Positions 8,407 through 17,887 of a stretch of 63,661 nucleotides of DNA are shown piece after piece. Within the stretch, counting starts at the first letter, position 1; every line of letters begins with the position of its first letter. The notes beneath the pieces are model-generated. The model was given only the letters and a program-made list of their open reading frames with translations. It made no database searches and was not told the DNA's origin. Both the position numbers and the translations under genes were made by a program. The DNA comes from Nocardia brasiliensis NBRC 14402 (GTDB taxonomy: Bacteria; Actinomycetota; Actinomycetes; Mycobacteriales; Mycobacteriaceae). The stretch is taken from NCBI RefSeq assembly GCF_000308475.2, contig NZ_BAFT02000050.1:1-63661 (forward strand). The letters run 5' to 3'.

Positions 8407-10230
8407 ATGGCGGATTTCAGCATTACCGTCGATTGGGGTGCGCACAGCGAGCAGGTGCGCAGGCAGCATTCAGATCTGCGCGCACAGCGCAGCTTCCTGC
8501 TCGCCGACGCGCCGTTACCCGTCGCGGTGAGCGTCGTCGATGCCGCGCAGTCCGCGCAATGGGATACGGCCACGCTGACACCACTGCCGGTGATATCGGT
8601 GGCGGGGGCATCGAAAGCCACCGTGACAATTCCCGGCACCGCCAAGCAGATTCGTCTCGATTTCGAATTGCGGGTGACGATAGGCGGCACCACCTCGACC
8701 TGTCTTGCCTTTCGTCAACTGTTCACCGTCGCGACCGGTGGCGCGCTCTCACCGCATCAATATTCTTTCGCGCAGATCGAGGTGCAGCCAAGTTCCGGCG
8801 GATTCCCGCACACACCGACCGTGGTCCCGACGGCACGGCGGTCGTTTCTCGGGGCAAGTCCCCTGGTGGCGGTGGCTCCCGGGACGGTGACGATCAATTG
8901 CGAATTCCTCGATGTCACCGAGCTGTGGTGGGCGACGTGGGCGGACAAGGACGTCTTCGGGTGGTACCTGAACCCCTCGTTCGGCGGGCGTCCCGGCCGA
9001 CTGCGGGTATTGGCATGGACGAGCGGCACGGCGCCGATGCTGTGGTTCGTCTCGGTCTCCGACAAGGCCGCCGACGGCAACGCGTCCGGCAGCATCGGTG
9101 CGAAAGCGGCGGACAAAACTCCGCGACCGGGAGCCGATATCGTTTTCTTCCGAGCGCCCGCCGGATTCAATTCGTTCTTCTACGCCGCGGACAAGAGCGG
9201 GTTCCTCAACCCGAAACACGGAGATCCGAATCAGAACCGTGGCGGGTCGACGATGTTCCATCTCGCGCGCTGGCTGTTGACACCGCAACCGCCGGCGGTG
9301 GTCGCCGCCGAAATGGCCCGCTCGAAAACCAGCGGGCGCCCGCTATGGCCGGAACTGACAGGTATGCGCTTCCTGCCCCGCGCGACCACGCCGAAGATCG
9401 ACCCGGCCGACCCGATGGACTTGATGACATCGGATATCAGGTGGGCTTTCCGTCCGGTCGGTGTGGAGTCAGCACTGCAGCACGCACCGGCGGAGGACAT
9501 CGCGGTACTGCCGTTGTCGTTCGACGGTTTCGGCGGCTTCCCGCAGGGCGGGTACTCGGCGTTACAGAAGCGCGACACGCTCGATCCGATCCTGCGTAGC
9601 ATGTGGCAGCTGCTGTGGATGCGCGGCGCCGTGCACACGAAAGACACGGCGACCCCGGCACGCAAACGGCAGACCTGGCTACTGGCCAACAGCGGCGCGA
9701 ACATCCCGATGGCCGGATGCCTGCGCGCGAACGCCGCGACGATCGACCGGGTGATCAGTTGCGACGCCACACCGCCGGACGGCCCCCAGGGAAACCTTGT
9801 GCCGCATGTCATCCCGGCGCTGAAAGCCGCGAACGAGCTGCGTGGAAAGCAGTCGAAACCGTTCAAGGTCTTCATGCTCACCACACCGAACATGTGGGCG
9901 AACAAGGCTGCGTATCTGCATCGCAAGAGTCAGATCGACGCCACGAGGGCCGATGTCAGCTACCTGCCCGGTGATGCCGAATGGGACGACTACTGGACCT
10001 ATCCACCGACCGCGACCGGCAATCCGCTGCTGTTCGACCTGCTGTCGAGCTGGCATGGCAAGGGTCTGGAAAAGAGCAAACGCTTCGGCACGGTGGCCGG
10101 GGGACGCCAATTCCTGTTCTGGCACGAATGGTCCGTCGACGGTGGGCATTTGGAGATCGTGACCAACCCGGCGCCCGCACCACCGACACCGCGGGTGCGC
10201 AGTTGGCTGGAGGACATTCTCGGCACGTAA
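8407..10230 (+). CDS. Uncharacterised 607-aa protein, possible alpha/beta-hydrolase-like C-terminal half
   Basis: I recognise no family over the full length. ATG 8407 follows a weak GCGGGG. Residues 1-130 are strand-rich (alternating VTIPG, IRLDFELRVTIGG). The C-terminal third has the order of an alpha/beta hydrolase: strand TWLLAN, then Ser429 in ANSGAN, strand RVISCD with Asp453, strand FKVFMLTT, and FWHEW (His573) or GGH (His581) near the end. This Ser-Asp-His reading is inference; the elbow lacks the usual first Gly. There is no signal peptide or membrane segment. It is followed after 55 bp by a 941-aa gene on the same strand with a strong Shine-Dalgarno, suggesting a two-gene unit. The gene has normal GC-rich codon use for the region. 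Confidence 0.75.
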   Translation: MADFSITVDWGAHSEQVRRQHSDLRAQRSFLLADAPLPVAVSVVDAAQSAQWDTATLTPLPVISVAGASKATVTIPGTAKQIRLDFELRVTIGGTTSTCLAFRQLFTVATGGALSPHQYSFAQIEVQPSSGGFPHTPTVVPTARRSFLGASPLVAVAPGTVTINCEFLDVTELWWATWADKDVFGWYLNPSFGGRPGRLRVLAWTSGTAPMLWFVSVSDKAADGNASGSIGAKAADKTPRPGADIVFFRAPAGFNSFFYAADKSGFLNPKHGDPNQNRGGSTMFHLARWLLTPQPPAVVAAEMARSKTSGRPLWPELTGMRFLPRATTPKIDPADPMDLMTSDIRWAFRPVGVESALQHAPAEDIAVLPLSFDGFGGFPQGGYSALQKRDTLDPILRSMWQLLWMRGAVHTKDTATPARKRQTWLLANSGANIPMAGCLRANAATIDRVISCDATPPDGPQGNLVPHVIPALKAANELRGKQSKPFKVFMLTTPNMWANKAAYLHRKSQIDATRADVSYLPGDAEWDDYWTYPPTATGNPLLFDLLSSWHGKGLEKSKRFGTVAGGRQFLFWHEWSVDGGHLEIVTNPAPAPPTPRVRSWLEDILGT

Positions 10231-10285
10231 GCGAGCCGACGGTGAAACACCTTATGACACACAGATATCTACTCGGGAGGGTCAC

Positions 10286-13111
10286 ATGAAGGTCGACTTC
10301 AAGCAATTCGAAGGAACGTTGCCGTACAACTCGCAGCTGTACGGCGTGTATCAGCCACTGCTCGGGTGGAAGTCGAAACGGCTGCAACGCCGATTCCAGG
10401 CCGCACTGAGTTCGGTGGGTGAGGGCGCACTGATCCAAGCGTCCGCGGGCATCGTGCCGGTGGTCCGGCCGGATCCCGGACCTCATGTGAGCGGCGACGG
10501 TCCGGATGACCCTGCCGCCCTGGCGAACCCGCTGATAGTGAGCTTGGGCGCAACGGCACCGGCCACCGCGACCAATGCCGCCGACGCCCTGGACAGTGTC
10601 TTCGCGAGCGTCCTGCGCGAACAGCTGAAGCCGTACGGCCGCAACGAGATCGCCAAATGGCGCCCGTTGTTCACACCGGAGCAGCTGCAGAAGACTCTCG
10701 ACATCGCGACGAAGCGAGTGACCACCGCGCATCTGACCGCGGTGCGCGCACTCGACCAGGTGACACCCGCCGACGCGGCCGTCGATGACGCGCTGCTGCT
10801 CAGCAAGCTCAATCGCGAATCCGTGGTCGCCGGCTCGGTGCACGCGTTGAATCAGCAGGATCAGGTGGGCGCGCTGAGCCAGTTGTTCTTCGCCGACCCC
10901 GATCAGAAAGTCGCGCCGGCCGACGTCGGCGGCCTGCTCGATCCGCTGAACACCCTCGACCCGACACACGGCGGGCTGAGCCAGGTCTCGCTGTCGCCGA
11001 TCGGCACCGTCCACCTTTTCCGGCAGTACTTCTTCGAATTCGCGTCGTTCCTGGGTACCCCGGTCCAGCACGTTTGGCTCAGTCCCGGCGGCACCGTCGA
11101 GTTGATCGAGGTGTCGACGCGAAAGACCACGGTGGACAAGCTCACCGAAATCGCCCTGGAGCAGATCCAGAAGACCGACACCTCGACCATGACGCAGGAG
11201 GAACTGTCCGACGCGGTGCGCGAGGAGAACCAGCAGAACTCCAAACTGGGTTACGGCGCGACCGCGTCGGCGAGCGGCGGCGTCGGTTCGGTGTTCACCG
11301 CGCAGGGCAGCACCAGCCTGAACTTCGAGCTCGATACGTCGCTGAAGCAGGCAAAAGAGCAGACGCACAAGCAGACCCGGCAACAGACGCAGTCCGCATC
11401 CAGTCAGATCAAGAGCAACTTCAAGTCGACGCTGCGGGTGGTCACCGAGAACACGGACACCAGCAGCAAGCGGTACGTGCTGCAGAACACGACCGACCGG
11501 CTGGTGAACTACGAGCTGCGCCGCAAGATGCGCCAAGTCGGCGTCCAGCTGCAGGATCTGGGCACGCAGCTGTGCTGGCAGACCTATGTCGACGACCCCG
11601 GCGCCGAACTCGGCGTCGCGAAACTCGTCCACATCGCCGAACCGCCGGACCTCGGCCGAGTGCAACCGCCACAACTGATTCCGGTACCCGAGCCCGAGGT
11701 GAAGGATGCGCCGGTGTCGCTGAACATCGAGTGGTTCTTCGAAGATCGCAAGTACGGTTTCGTGGGCATCGGCGGCAAACTCCAGCTGGTACCGCCGCGG
11801 TCGGGCTACCTGTTCGACCGGGCCGAGGTGGTGGTGACCTCGGGCGAGCACTGGGCGTGGGGCTACCAGATCGGCGATTCCCAAGAGGTCGACGACGGCG
11901 CGAGCGGCAAAGAGAAGAGCGTCACGTCGATCATCGTCGGAGTGACCACGGCGCCAGGCGGTTTGGAGACCGACGAGCATCCGAAATTCACTCTGCAGGT
12001 GACGCCGATCTGGCGACCGTCGAAGAAGCTGATCAAAGACATCGCGACGAAGAACGAGGCGAAGATCGCCGAGGTGGACGCGGAGAAGACCCGCCTGGCC
12101 CAGGAGGCCTACATCACCGCGGCGCGAGATCGAGTGAAGGCCGCCAGCAGCATCGCGCCCCGCCCGTATGCCGAACTGCGTGAAGAAGAACGAATCGTGG
12201 TGTTCCGCAACCTCATTCGTCAGCTCACCAAGGAGGTGGGCCTCGACGGGGAGAAGCCGCAGGTGCGCCACGTGGTAGCGGAACTGATCCAGGCGATGTT
12301 CGACACCGACTCGATGCTGTACTTCGTCGCCCCCGAGTGGTGGATTCCACGGGTGCGCCAGCGCAAGATCTTCAATTGGACCGTCGCCGAACAGTCGCCG
12401 CAGAACATCGGATTGGACGGAGCCTTCCCCGATTTCGACAAGAAGCAGACGGTGTCCTGGGGCGGTGCCAACGCCAATCGCCCCGACAACTACTACATCA
12501 CCGAGGATTCCACGCCCGCGCGGCTCGGCAGCTCGCTGGGCTGGGTGCTGCAGCTCGACGGCGACAACTCCCGCAACGCGTTCCTCAACGCGCCGTGGGT
12601 GAAGGCCGTGGTGCCGGTGCGCCCCGGCAAGGAACTCGCCGCAGTGAACTGGTTGCAGCGCAACGCGGTCGAAGGCACCGACGGGCTCGACGATCTGTAT
12701 CAAGCGGGCAGTGCGGCCGCGGCGAAGCAGGTGCTCGACAGCCTGAAGGCGTATGCGTGGCCGGCGGGCAGCCCGCAGCGCCGGCGCTACGACACCATCA
12801 CGGCCGCCGAGCTCACCATCCGCGACGCGATCGCCTATCTGGCGATCCGGATCAACGAGAAATATCAGACCTCGCTGCAAAAGGTGAAGGACCCGGCCGA
12901 CCCGACGGTCAGCTATCTGCCGACCGACAAGGTCTACGAAACCGGATTCGACCATCTGCAGGGCGGTTTCGAGGCCGCGGGCAGCAAACCCTTCGCGGTG
13001 TTCGACGAGTGGATCGAAGTGATGCCGACGGACCAGATCGTCGCGGTCGAGGTCAAGTACGACCCCAGGACCGGCCAGCAGCTGCCGCCCGGTCCGTTCC
13101 CAGCGGTCTGA
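10286..13111 (+). CDS. Uncharacterised 941-aa protein with central coiled coil
   Basis: Strong start: GGGAGG five bases before ATG. No family recognised and no signal peptide. Visible layout: residues 1-250 helical; about 265-300 a strand pair ending in GGTVELIEVSTRK; about 280-390 long charged/Gln-rich helices interrupted by a Gly/Ala/Ser-rich stretch (GYGATASASGGVG); about 395-460 a conserved-looking segment RYVLQNTTDRLVNYELRRK and WQTYVDDPG; about 475-570 beta-rich, with FFEDRKYGFVGIGGKL; about 580-620 a second charged helix (KNEAKIAEVDAEKTRLAQEA); the C-terminal 250 residues mixed, with APEWWIPR and NAPWVKAVVPVRPGKE. The size, coiled coils and beta blocks suggest a structural or assembly protein. 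It is paired with the gene at 8407 and convergent with an acyl-CoA dehydrogenase 12 bp away. Confidence 0.78.
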   Translation: MKVDFKQFEGTLPYNSQLYGVYQPLLGWKSKRLQRRFQAALSSVGEGALIQASAGIVPVVRPDPGPHVSGDGPDDPAALANPLIVSLGATAPATATNAADALDSVFASVLREQLKPYGRNEIAKWRPLFTPEQLQKTLDIATKRVTTAHLTAVRALDQVTPADAAVDDALLLSKLNRESVVAGSVHALNQQDQVGALSQLFFADPDQKVAPADVGGLLDPLNTLDPTHGGLSQVSLSPIGTVHLFRQYFFEFASFLGTPVQHVWLSPGGTVELIEVSTRKTTVDKLTEIALEQIQKTDTSTMTQEELSDAVREENQQNSKLGYGATASASGGVGSVFTAQGSTSLNFELDTSLKQAKEQTHKQTRQQTQSASSQIKSNFKSTLRVVTENTDTSSKRYVLQNTTDRLVNYELRRKMRQVGVQLQDLGTQLCWQTYVDDPGAELGVAKLVHIAEPPDLGRVQPPQLIPVPEPEVKDAPVSLNIEWFFEDRKYGFVGIGGKLQLVPPRSGYLFDRAEVVVTSGEHWAWGYQIGDSQEVDDGASGKEKSVTSIIVGVTTAPGGLETDEHPKFTLQVTPIWRPSKKLIKDIATKNEAKIAEVDAEKTRLAQEAYITAARDRVKAASSIAPRPYAELREEERIVVFRNLIRQLTKEVGLDGEKPQVRHVVAELIQAMFDTDSMLYFVAPEWWIPRVRQRKIFNWTVAEQSPQNIGLDGAFPDFDKKQTVSWGGANANRPDNYYITEDSTPARLGSSLGWVLQLDGDNSRNAFLNAPWVKAVVPVRPGKELAAVNWLQRNAVEGTDGLDDLYQAGSAAAAKQVLDSLKAYAWPAGSPQRRRYDTITAAELTIRDAIAYLAIRINEKYQTSLQKVKDPADPTVSYLPTDKVYETGFDHLQGGFEAAGSKPFAVFDEWIEVMPTDQIVAVEVKYDPRTGQQLPPGPFPAV

Positions 13112-13123
13112 AAAAGCCTGGGG

Positions 13124-14269
13124 TCAGGACAGTTTCAGGGAACGACCGATGATTTCCTTCATGATCTCGGTAGTGCCGCCGTAGATGGTCTGGACGCGAG
13201 CGTCCATGTACGCCTTGGCGATCGGGTATTCCTTCATGTAGCCGTAGCCGCCGTGCAACTGCAGGCAGCGGTCGATGAGCTCGACCTGCTCCTCGGTGCT
13301 CCACCACTTGGCCATCGCGGCGTCCTCGACGGAAAGCCTTCCGGCATTGAGGTCTTCGATGAAGCGGTCGACCAGCACGCGCACCGCGGTGGTCTTGGTG
13401 GCGAGCTCGGCGAGCACGAAGCGGGTGTTCTGGAAGGTGCCGATCGGCTTGCCGAACGCCTTGCGGTCGCGCACGTACTGACAGGTCATGTCCAGGCAGG
13501 ATTCCATCGCGGCGGCCGCCATGACGGCGATGGACAGCCGCTCCTGCGGGAGGTTCTGCATCAGGTGGATGAAGCCCGCGCCCTCCTGCCCGAGCAGGTT
13601 CGCGGCGGGCACCCGGACATCGGTGAAGCTGAGTTCGGCGGTGTCCTGCGCCTTGAGACCGAGCTTGTCCAGGTTGCGGCCGCGCTCGAAGCCGGGCATG
13701 TCGCGCTCCACCACCAGCAGGCTGAAGCCCATGGCGCCCTTGTCGGGATCGGTCTGCGCGACCACGATGACGATATCGGAGTTGATGCCGTTGGTGATGA
13801 ACGTCTTGGCGCCGTTGAGCACCCAGTCGTCACCGTCGCGGACCGCCCTGGTCTTGATGCCCTGCAGGTCCGAGCCGGTGCCCGGCTCGGTCATCGCGAT
13901 CGCGGTGATGATCTCGCCCGCGCAGAAGCCGGGCAGCCAGCGCTGCTTCTGCTCGTCGTTGGCCAGTTCCAGCAGGTAGGGCGCGATGACGTCGTTGTGC
14001 AGGGCGAAACCGAGCCCGGAGTACTGACCGCGCACCGATTCCTCGGCGACGATGGCGTTGTAGCGGAAGTCCTTGACCCCGCCGCCGCCGTACTCCTCGG
14101 GCATCGCCATGCCGAGGAAGCCCTGCTTGCCGGCTTCGAGCCAGACCGACCGGTCGACGATCCCCTGCTCTTCCCACTGCGCGTGGTTCGGTGCGACGTG
14201 CTGATCGAGAAACTTGCGGAACGACTCCCGGAACAGCTCGTGCTCGGGTTCGAACAGTGTGCGCTCCAC
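13124..14269 (-). CDS. Acyl-CoA dehydrogenase
   Basis: 381 aa, full family length. Signature AMTEPGTGSDLQGIKT binds FAD/substrate; QLHGGYGYMKEYP and the catalytic-base segment IYGGTTEIMKEIIGRSL place Glu368 at the position used by short/medium/long-chain enzymes. Catalyses alpha,beta-dehydrogenation of acyl-CoA with ETF as electron acceptor, probably in fatty-acid or branched-chain oxidation. GTG start at 14269 has AGGAGG five bases upstream. Chain-length preference cannot be read from the sequence. Confidence 0.94.
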   Translation of the reverse strand: MERTLFEPEHELFRESFRKFLDQHVAPNHAQWEEQGIVDRSVWLEAGKQGFLGMAMPEEYGGGGVKDFRYNAIVAEESVRGQYSGLGFALHNDVIAPYLLELANDEQKQRWLPGFCAGEIITAIAMTEPGTGSDLQGIKTRAVRDGDDWVLNGAKTFITNGINSDIVIVVAQTDPDKGAMGFSLLVVERDMPGFERGRNLDKLGLKAQDTAELSFTDVRVPAANLLGQEGAGFIHLMQNLPQERLSIAVMAAAAMESCLDMTCQYVRDRKAFGKPIGTFQNTRFVLAELATKTTAVRVLVDRFIEDLNAGRLSVEDAAMAKWWSTEEQVELIDRCLQLHGGYGYMKEYPIAKAYMDARVQTIYGGTTEIMKEIIGRSLKLS

Positions 14270-14513
14270 ACCAACCTCCTAGTGACCACAGCGGCCGGAC
14301 CACACCGACCCGTCGTTCTGACCTACGGTACCCGGAACCAGAATCGCTGTTCACTTCTGGGGCAGAATTGTTGTCCGACCAGGCATGGCGCGACGGACGC
14401 TGGAAGGAGACCGAGATTCGCCGCAAACCGCGGTGTCCCGGCCCACACAATTGCGACGCGGTGTTAACCCGCAGTCCAACTCCCGGTGAACACCGCCGTG
14501 CGACCGTGAGGCC

Positions 14514-16502
14514 ATGGCGGCGACCCTCATCGCGACGGCACCGACCGGTTCCGTTGCCTCCTCCCCCGATCCGGTGGACCAGCCTCCGGCGCGTCCGATC
14601 GAACGACTCGGACTGGCCGTGCTGCTGCTCGGCACCGCGATCGCCTACCTGTGGCACATCACGGTCAACGGTATGGCGAACAACTTCTACGCCGGCGCCA
14701 CCTGGGCCGGCTCCCGGAACTGGCAGTCGCTGCTGTTCGGGTCGCTGGACCCGGGCAACTTCATCACGGTCGACAAACCACCGGTGTCGCAGTGGATCAT
14801 GGGCCTGTCCGGACAGCTCTTCGGCTTCAGCAGCGCGAGCATGCTGGTGCCGCAGGCGCTGATGGCGGTGGGCGCGGTCGCGCTGCTCTACGGCGCGGTC
14901 ACCCGGGCCACCGGCAGCCGCGGCGCGGGCTTGCTCGCCGGTGCGATCCTGGCGGCAACTCCGGTGGCGGCCATGATGTTCCGGTTCAACCACCCCGACG
15001 CGGTGATGGTGCTGCTGATGACGGCGGCTGCCTATTGCACGATCCGGGCCGCCGCGCACGCGCACGGCCGCTGGCTCGTGCTGGCCGGTGTCGCACTGGG
15101 ATTCGCGTTCCTGTCGAAGATGCTCGAAGGGCTCATGGTCTCGCCTGCGCTCGCGGTGAGCTATTTGATCGTCGCGCCGACCTCGCTGCGGAACCGGTTG
15201 TGGCACTTGGCCGGTGGTGCTGCCGCACTGGTCGTCTCAGCGGGGTGGTACGTGCTGCTCACCGTGCTGTGGCCCGCATCCTCGCGGCCCTACCTGGCGG
15301 GCTCGACGGACAACACGTTCATGAACACGGTGCTCGGCTACAACGGCTTCGGCCGGTTCCTCGGCGATACCGCGCCGAGCGGCAGTATCGCCCTGCCCGA
15401 CGGGTATCAGGCGCCGTCCGGGCTGCTGCAAAGCTTCAACGATTTCGGCGCGCCCGGCGCGGGCCGGCTGTTCGCGGGTGAGAGCGGCTTCGAGATCTCC
15501 TGGCTGATTCCGGCCGCGTTGCTGGCGTTCGCGCTGGTCATCGCGTCCCGGTGGGGCAGCCCGCGCACCGATCCGGTACGCGGCGCGGCGCTCACGTTCG
15601 GGCTGTGGCTGGTCACGATGGGCGGGGCGTTCAGCGTGATGGGCGCGATCGAGCACTCGTACTACACGCTGGCCCTCGCCCCCGCCACGGCCGGAATCGT
15701 CGCCGTCGGCGTGCACGAGCTGTGGCGCCGGCGCGACGAGATGTTCGGCCGGCTCGGCACGGCCGCCCTCGTCGTCGTCATGGGCGGCTGGGCTTTCGTT
15801 GTGCTGCAACGCAATTCCGAATGGTTGCCGTGGGTGCGGTGGACCGTCGCCGGGACGAGTGCAGTGGCCGCGCTCGGCTTGCTCGGCACCGCGATACCGG
15901 CGACCGCAGGATGGCAGACGGCCCGGGCGCGCGGCACGGCGGTACTCGTGATCGTCGGAGTGCTTGCCGGACTGGGTGGTTCGACCGCCTACGCGGCGGC
16001 GACCCTGCCGCAGGCGCATACGGGTCGCAGTCCCGTCGTCGGCCCCGCCAAACCGGTGGAGACCGGGATCGCGGCACTGATCCGGCGCCAGACCCAGAAC
16101 TTCGCCGACGGCGGCGCGTTCACCAACCCGCAGATCGTCTCGCTGCTGACGAGTTCGACCACTACCTGGTCGGCCGCGGTGGATCGCGGATCCGTCGCCG
16201 CCGCACTCGAATTGGCCAGTCGCACACCGGTGATCGCCATCGGCGGGTTCGCCGAAGCGGACCCGGTCCCGACGCTCGAGCAGTTCCAGGGCTACGTGCG
16301 CGACCACCGTCTCAGCTACTACCTGGTCCAGGAAATGCAACTACCGGCGTCCTGGCGCACCGGCAGCCAACCCCCCGCCACTCCCAGACCCCCCTGGCAG
16401 GTAACCGGCAAACCCGAAATCGCAGACTGGGTCTCCCACCACTTCCCCGCCACCCACATAGGCACCATCGCCGTCTACGACCTCACCGCCCACCCCAACT
16501 AG
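14514..16502 (+). CDS. Integral-membrane glycosyltransferase, ArnT/YkcB-like (GT39/GT83 superfamily)
   Basis: 662 aa with about 11-13 membrane helices. The first extracytoplasmic loop has NNFYAGATWAGSRNW and NFITVDKPPVSQW, the acidic/DKPP signature of actinobacterial ArnT-like transferases that use polyprenyl-phosphate sugars. RFNHPDA and a C-terminal soluble domain (about 510-662) follow. Likely transfers a sugar to a cell-wall glycan or protein outside the membrane. ATG 14514 has GTGAGG upstream. The last 150 bp of the gene are strikingly G-poor on the plus strand, unlike the rest of it. It is divergent from the acyl-CoA dehydrogenase gene across 244 bp. Confidence 0.85.
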   Translation: MAATLIATAPTGSVASSPDPVDQPPARPIERLGLAVLLLGTAIAYLWHITVNGMANNFYAGATWAGSRNWQSLLFGSLDPGNFITVDKPPVSQWIMGLSGQLFGFSSASMLVPQALMAVGAVALLYGAVTRATGSRGAGLLAGAILAATPVAAMMFRFNHPDAVMVLLMTAAAYCTIRAAAHAHGRWLVLAGVALGFAFLSKMLEGLMVSPALAVSYLIVAPTSLRNRLWHLAGGAAALVVSAGWYVLLTVLWPASSRPYLAGSTDNTFMNTVLGYNGFGRFLGDTAPSGSIALPDGYQAPSGLLQSFNDFGAPGAGRLFAGESGFEISWLIPAALLAFALVIASRWGSPRTDPVRGAALTFGLWLVTMGGAFSVMGAIEHSYYTLALAPATAGIVAVGVHELWRRRDEMFGRLGTAALVVVMGGWAFVVLQRNSEWLPWVRWTVAGTSAVAALGLLGTAIPATAGWQTARARGTAVLVIVGVLAGLGGSTAYAAATLPQAHTGRSPVVGPAKPVETGIAALIRRQTQNFADGGAFTNPQIVSLLTSSTTTWSAAVDRGSVAAALELASRTPVIAIGGFAEADPVPTLEQFQGYVRDHRLSYYLVQEMQLPASWRTGSQPPATPRPPWQVTGKPEIADWVSHHFPATHIGTIAVYDLTAHPN

Positions 16503-16987
16503 CCCTCAGCTCAGGACGCGACGACGCCCAGCTCGGTAGGCGGGACGACTTTCTCCGCCGTCCCCTGGTTGCCGCGAACAACCGCACCACCCAGCACGGC
16601 AGCTGAACGCTCGCGGACCCGCCAGTCCAACGATCACACCGCCCTGGCCCAGCGGCCAATCGGCGCAACGCATCAATAGCCGTCCGGCTCGACGGCCGAG
16701 CGGCCCAACGGCCGGCCGACCCGATACCCGGCGGCGACGCCAACCATAGCGACGGCTCCGCGGCCCAGCAGCAATCCGCTGCGACGGCTCAATAACGGAA
16801 GCAGTCGCGGTGACGGAGCGGTGATGCCCGACCACGCAACGCCTCATCGGCGGTGCCACCACGGCTGCGGCCCAACGGGGGAACCGACCACGGCTGCGAC
16901 TCAACGAGGAAACCGACCACAGCCGCGACTCAACGAAGAAACCGACCACAGCCGCGACTCAACGAGGCAACCGGTCGCGGGTGTGGT
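16503..16987. other. Gene-free stretch with degenerate short repeats
   Basis: 485 bp between the stop of the glycosyltransferase and the stop of the acyltransferase (convergent ends). No convincing coding frame. The left part repeats variations of GGCCCAACGG / GGCCGAGCGG; the right part is the 29-bp minisatellite listed separately. No clear terminator hairpin recognised. Confidence 0.6.
16882..16968. repeat. 29-bp tandem minisatellite, three clean copies
   Basis: Units 16882-16910, 16911-16939 and 16940-16968 are each 29 bp, begin AACCGACCAC and contain GCGACTCAACGA, differing at a few bases. Decayed copies can be followed leftward (16853-16881, about 16824-16852), and a partial one (AACCGGTCGCGGG) starts at 16969 just before the end of the acyltransferase gene. 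Units abut directly, so this is not a CRISPR array. Confidence 0.85.
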
Positions 16988-17887
16988 TCAGTGGCGGAGC
17001 CAGTCGCGGAGGCGGCCGGTCAGGTGGCGGCCGGAGTCCCGGGCGCGTTCGGCGAAGAGGAACTCCAGTTCTCCTTCGAGGGCTTTGCGGGTGACGTCGC
17101 GCAATTCCTTTGCGGCCGTGGTGTGGTCGGGGGCGTCACGCCAGGGCGCCGGGTCGATGGGGGTGCCCGCGGAGAAGTAGAAGCGTTCGGGGCGGGGCAG
17201 GACGGTGGGGCCGAGGCCGCGCAGCAGGGGCGGGGTCAGGTCGGGGTGGAGGCCGAGGGCCTGCACGGTCCAGCGCAGGGGGCGCAGCACCGGATGGTCG
17301 CCGTCGACCACGATGTCGTAGGCGTCGTCCACCCCGATCATCGCGACCGGCACGATCGGCGCGCCCGCCTCGATCGCCATGCGGGCGAATCCGCTGCGGC
17401 CCTCCCATTTGAGGACGTACTTCTCGTTCTTGCGGCGCACCGCTTCCCGCCCGCCGCCGGGGAACACGATGACGGCGTCACCGCGCTGCAGCATGGCGAG
17501 GCAGTTGCCGCGGGTGCCGCGGACCGCGCCATAGCGGTGCAGGAAATGCCGCAGGCCGGGAACGGAGATCAGCACGTTCTCGGCGAGACCGCGGATCAGC
17601 CTGCCGCGGCGGCGCAACACCTCGGGCAGCAGCAGCGGAGCGTCGATTCCGCCCATCAGGTTGTGGTTGCCGACCAGCAGCACCGGGCCTTCGGCCGGAA
17701 TGTTGTCCAGGCCGTAGAACCGCGGGCTCGTCCACGCGCGCAGCGGTGCGAGCAGCGCCTCGATCACCCGCACGTCGGTGTCGGACAGCGAGACGTGCAA
17801 CGGCGCGCCGTCGCTCAGCGTCTGCTGCTCGAGTACGTCCGATCGCCGATCTCCGTGACCGGCCGACCCCGCGCGGTCGTGCGACAT
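16988..17887 (-). CDS. Lysophospholipid/diacylglycerol acyltransferase-like protein (PlsC/DGAT2-type)
   Basis: 299 aa from ATG 17887, chosen because AGGAGGG lies four bases upstream; a longer frame up to 18040 lacks such a signal. Motif LLVGNHNLMGGIDAPLL is a His-x6-Asp variant of the acyltransferase HX4D box. FPGGGREAVRRKNEKYVL and GFARMAIEAGAPIVPVAMIG, then DDAYDI, match the DGAT2-like/plant PES-type branch. It probably acylates glycerolipids or related alcohols at the membrane face; the substrate is unknown. No operon partner. Confidence 0.85.
   Translation of the reverse strand: MSHDRAGSAGHGDRRSDVLEQQTLSDGAPLHVSLSDTDVRVIEALLAPLRAWTSPRFYGLDNIPAEGPVLLVGNHNLMGGIDAPLLLPEVLRRRGRLIRGLAENVLISVPGLRHFLHRYGAVRGTRGNCLAMLQRGDAVIVFPGGGREAVRRKNEKYVLKWEGRSGFARMAIEAGAPIVPVAMIGVDDAYDIVVDGDHPVLRPLRWTVQALGLHPDLTPPLLRGLGPTVLPRPERFYFSAGTPIDPAPWRDAPDHTTAAKELRDVTRKALEGELEFLFAERARDSGRHLTGRLRDWLRH

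Noticed and set aside
14351..14513. Regulatory RNA or riboswitch upstream of the glycosyltransferase
   Set aside because: No conserved riboswitch core or strong hairpin found in the 244-bp gap.
16506..16949. Open frame of 147 codons on the minus strand
   Set aside because: Arg/Gly-rich low-complexity translation over degenerate repeats, no ribosome site, no family resemblance.
16853..16985. Possible CRISPR array from 29-bp repeats
   Set aside because: Units abut with no spacers and no cas genes are near; it is a minisatellite.
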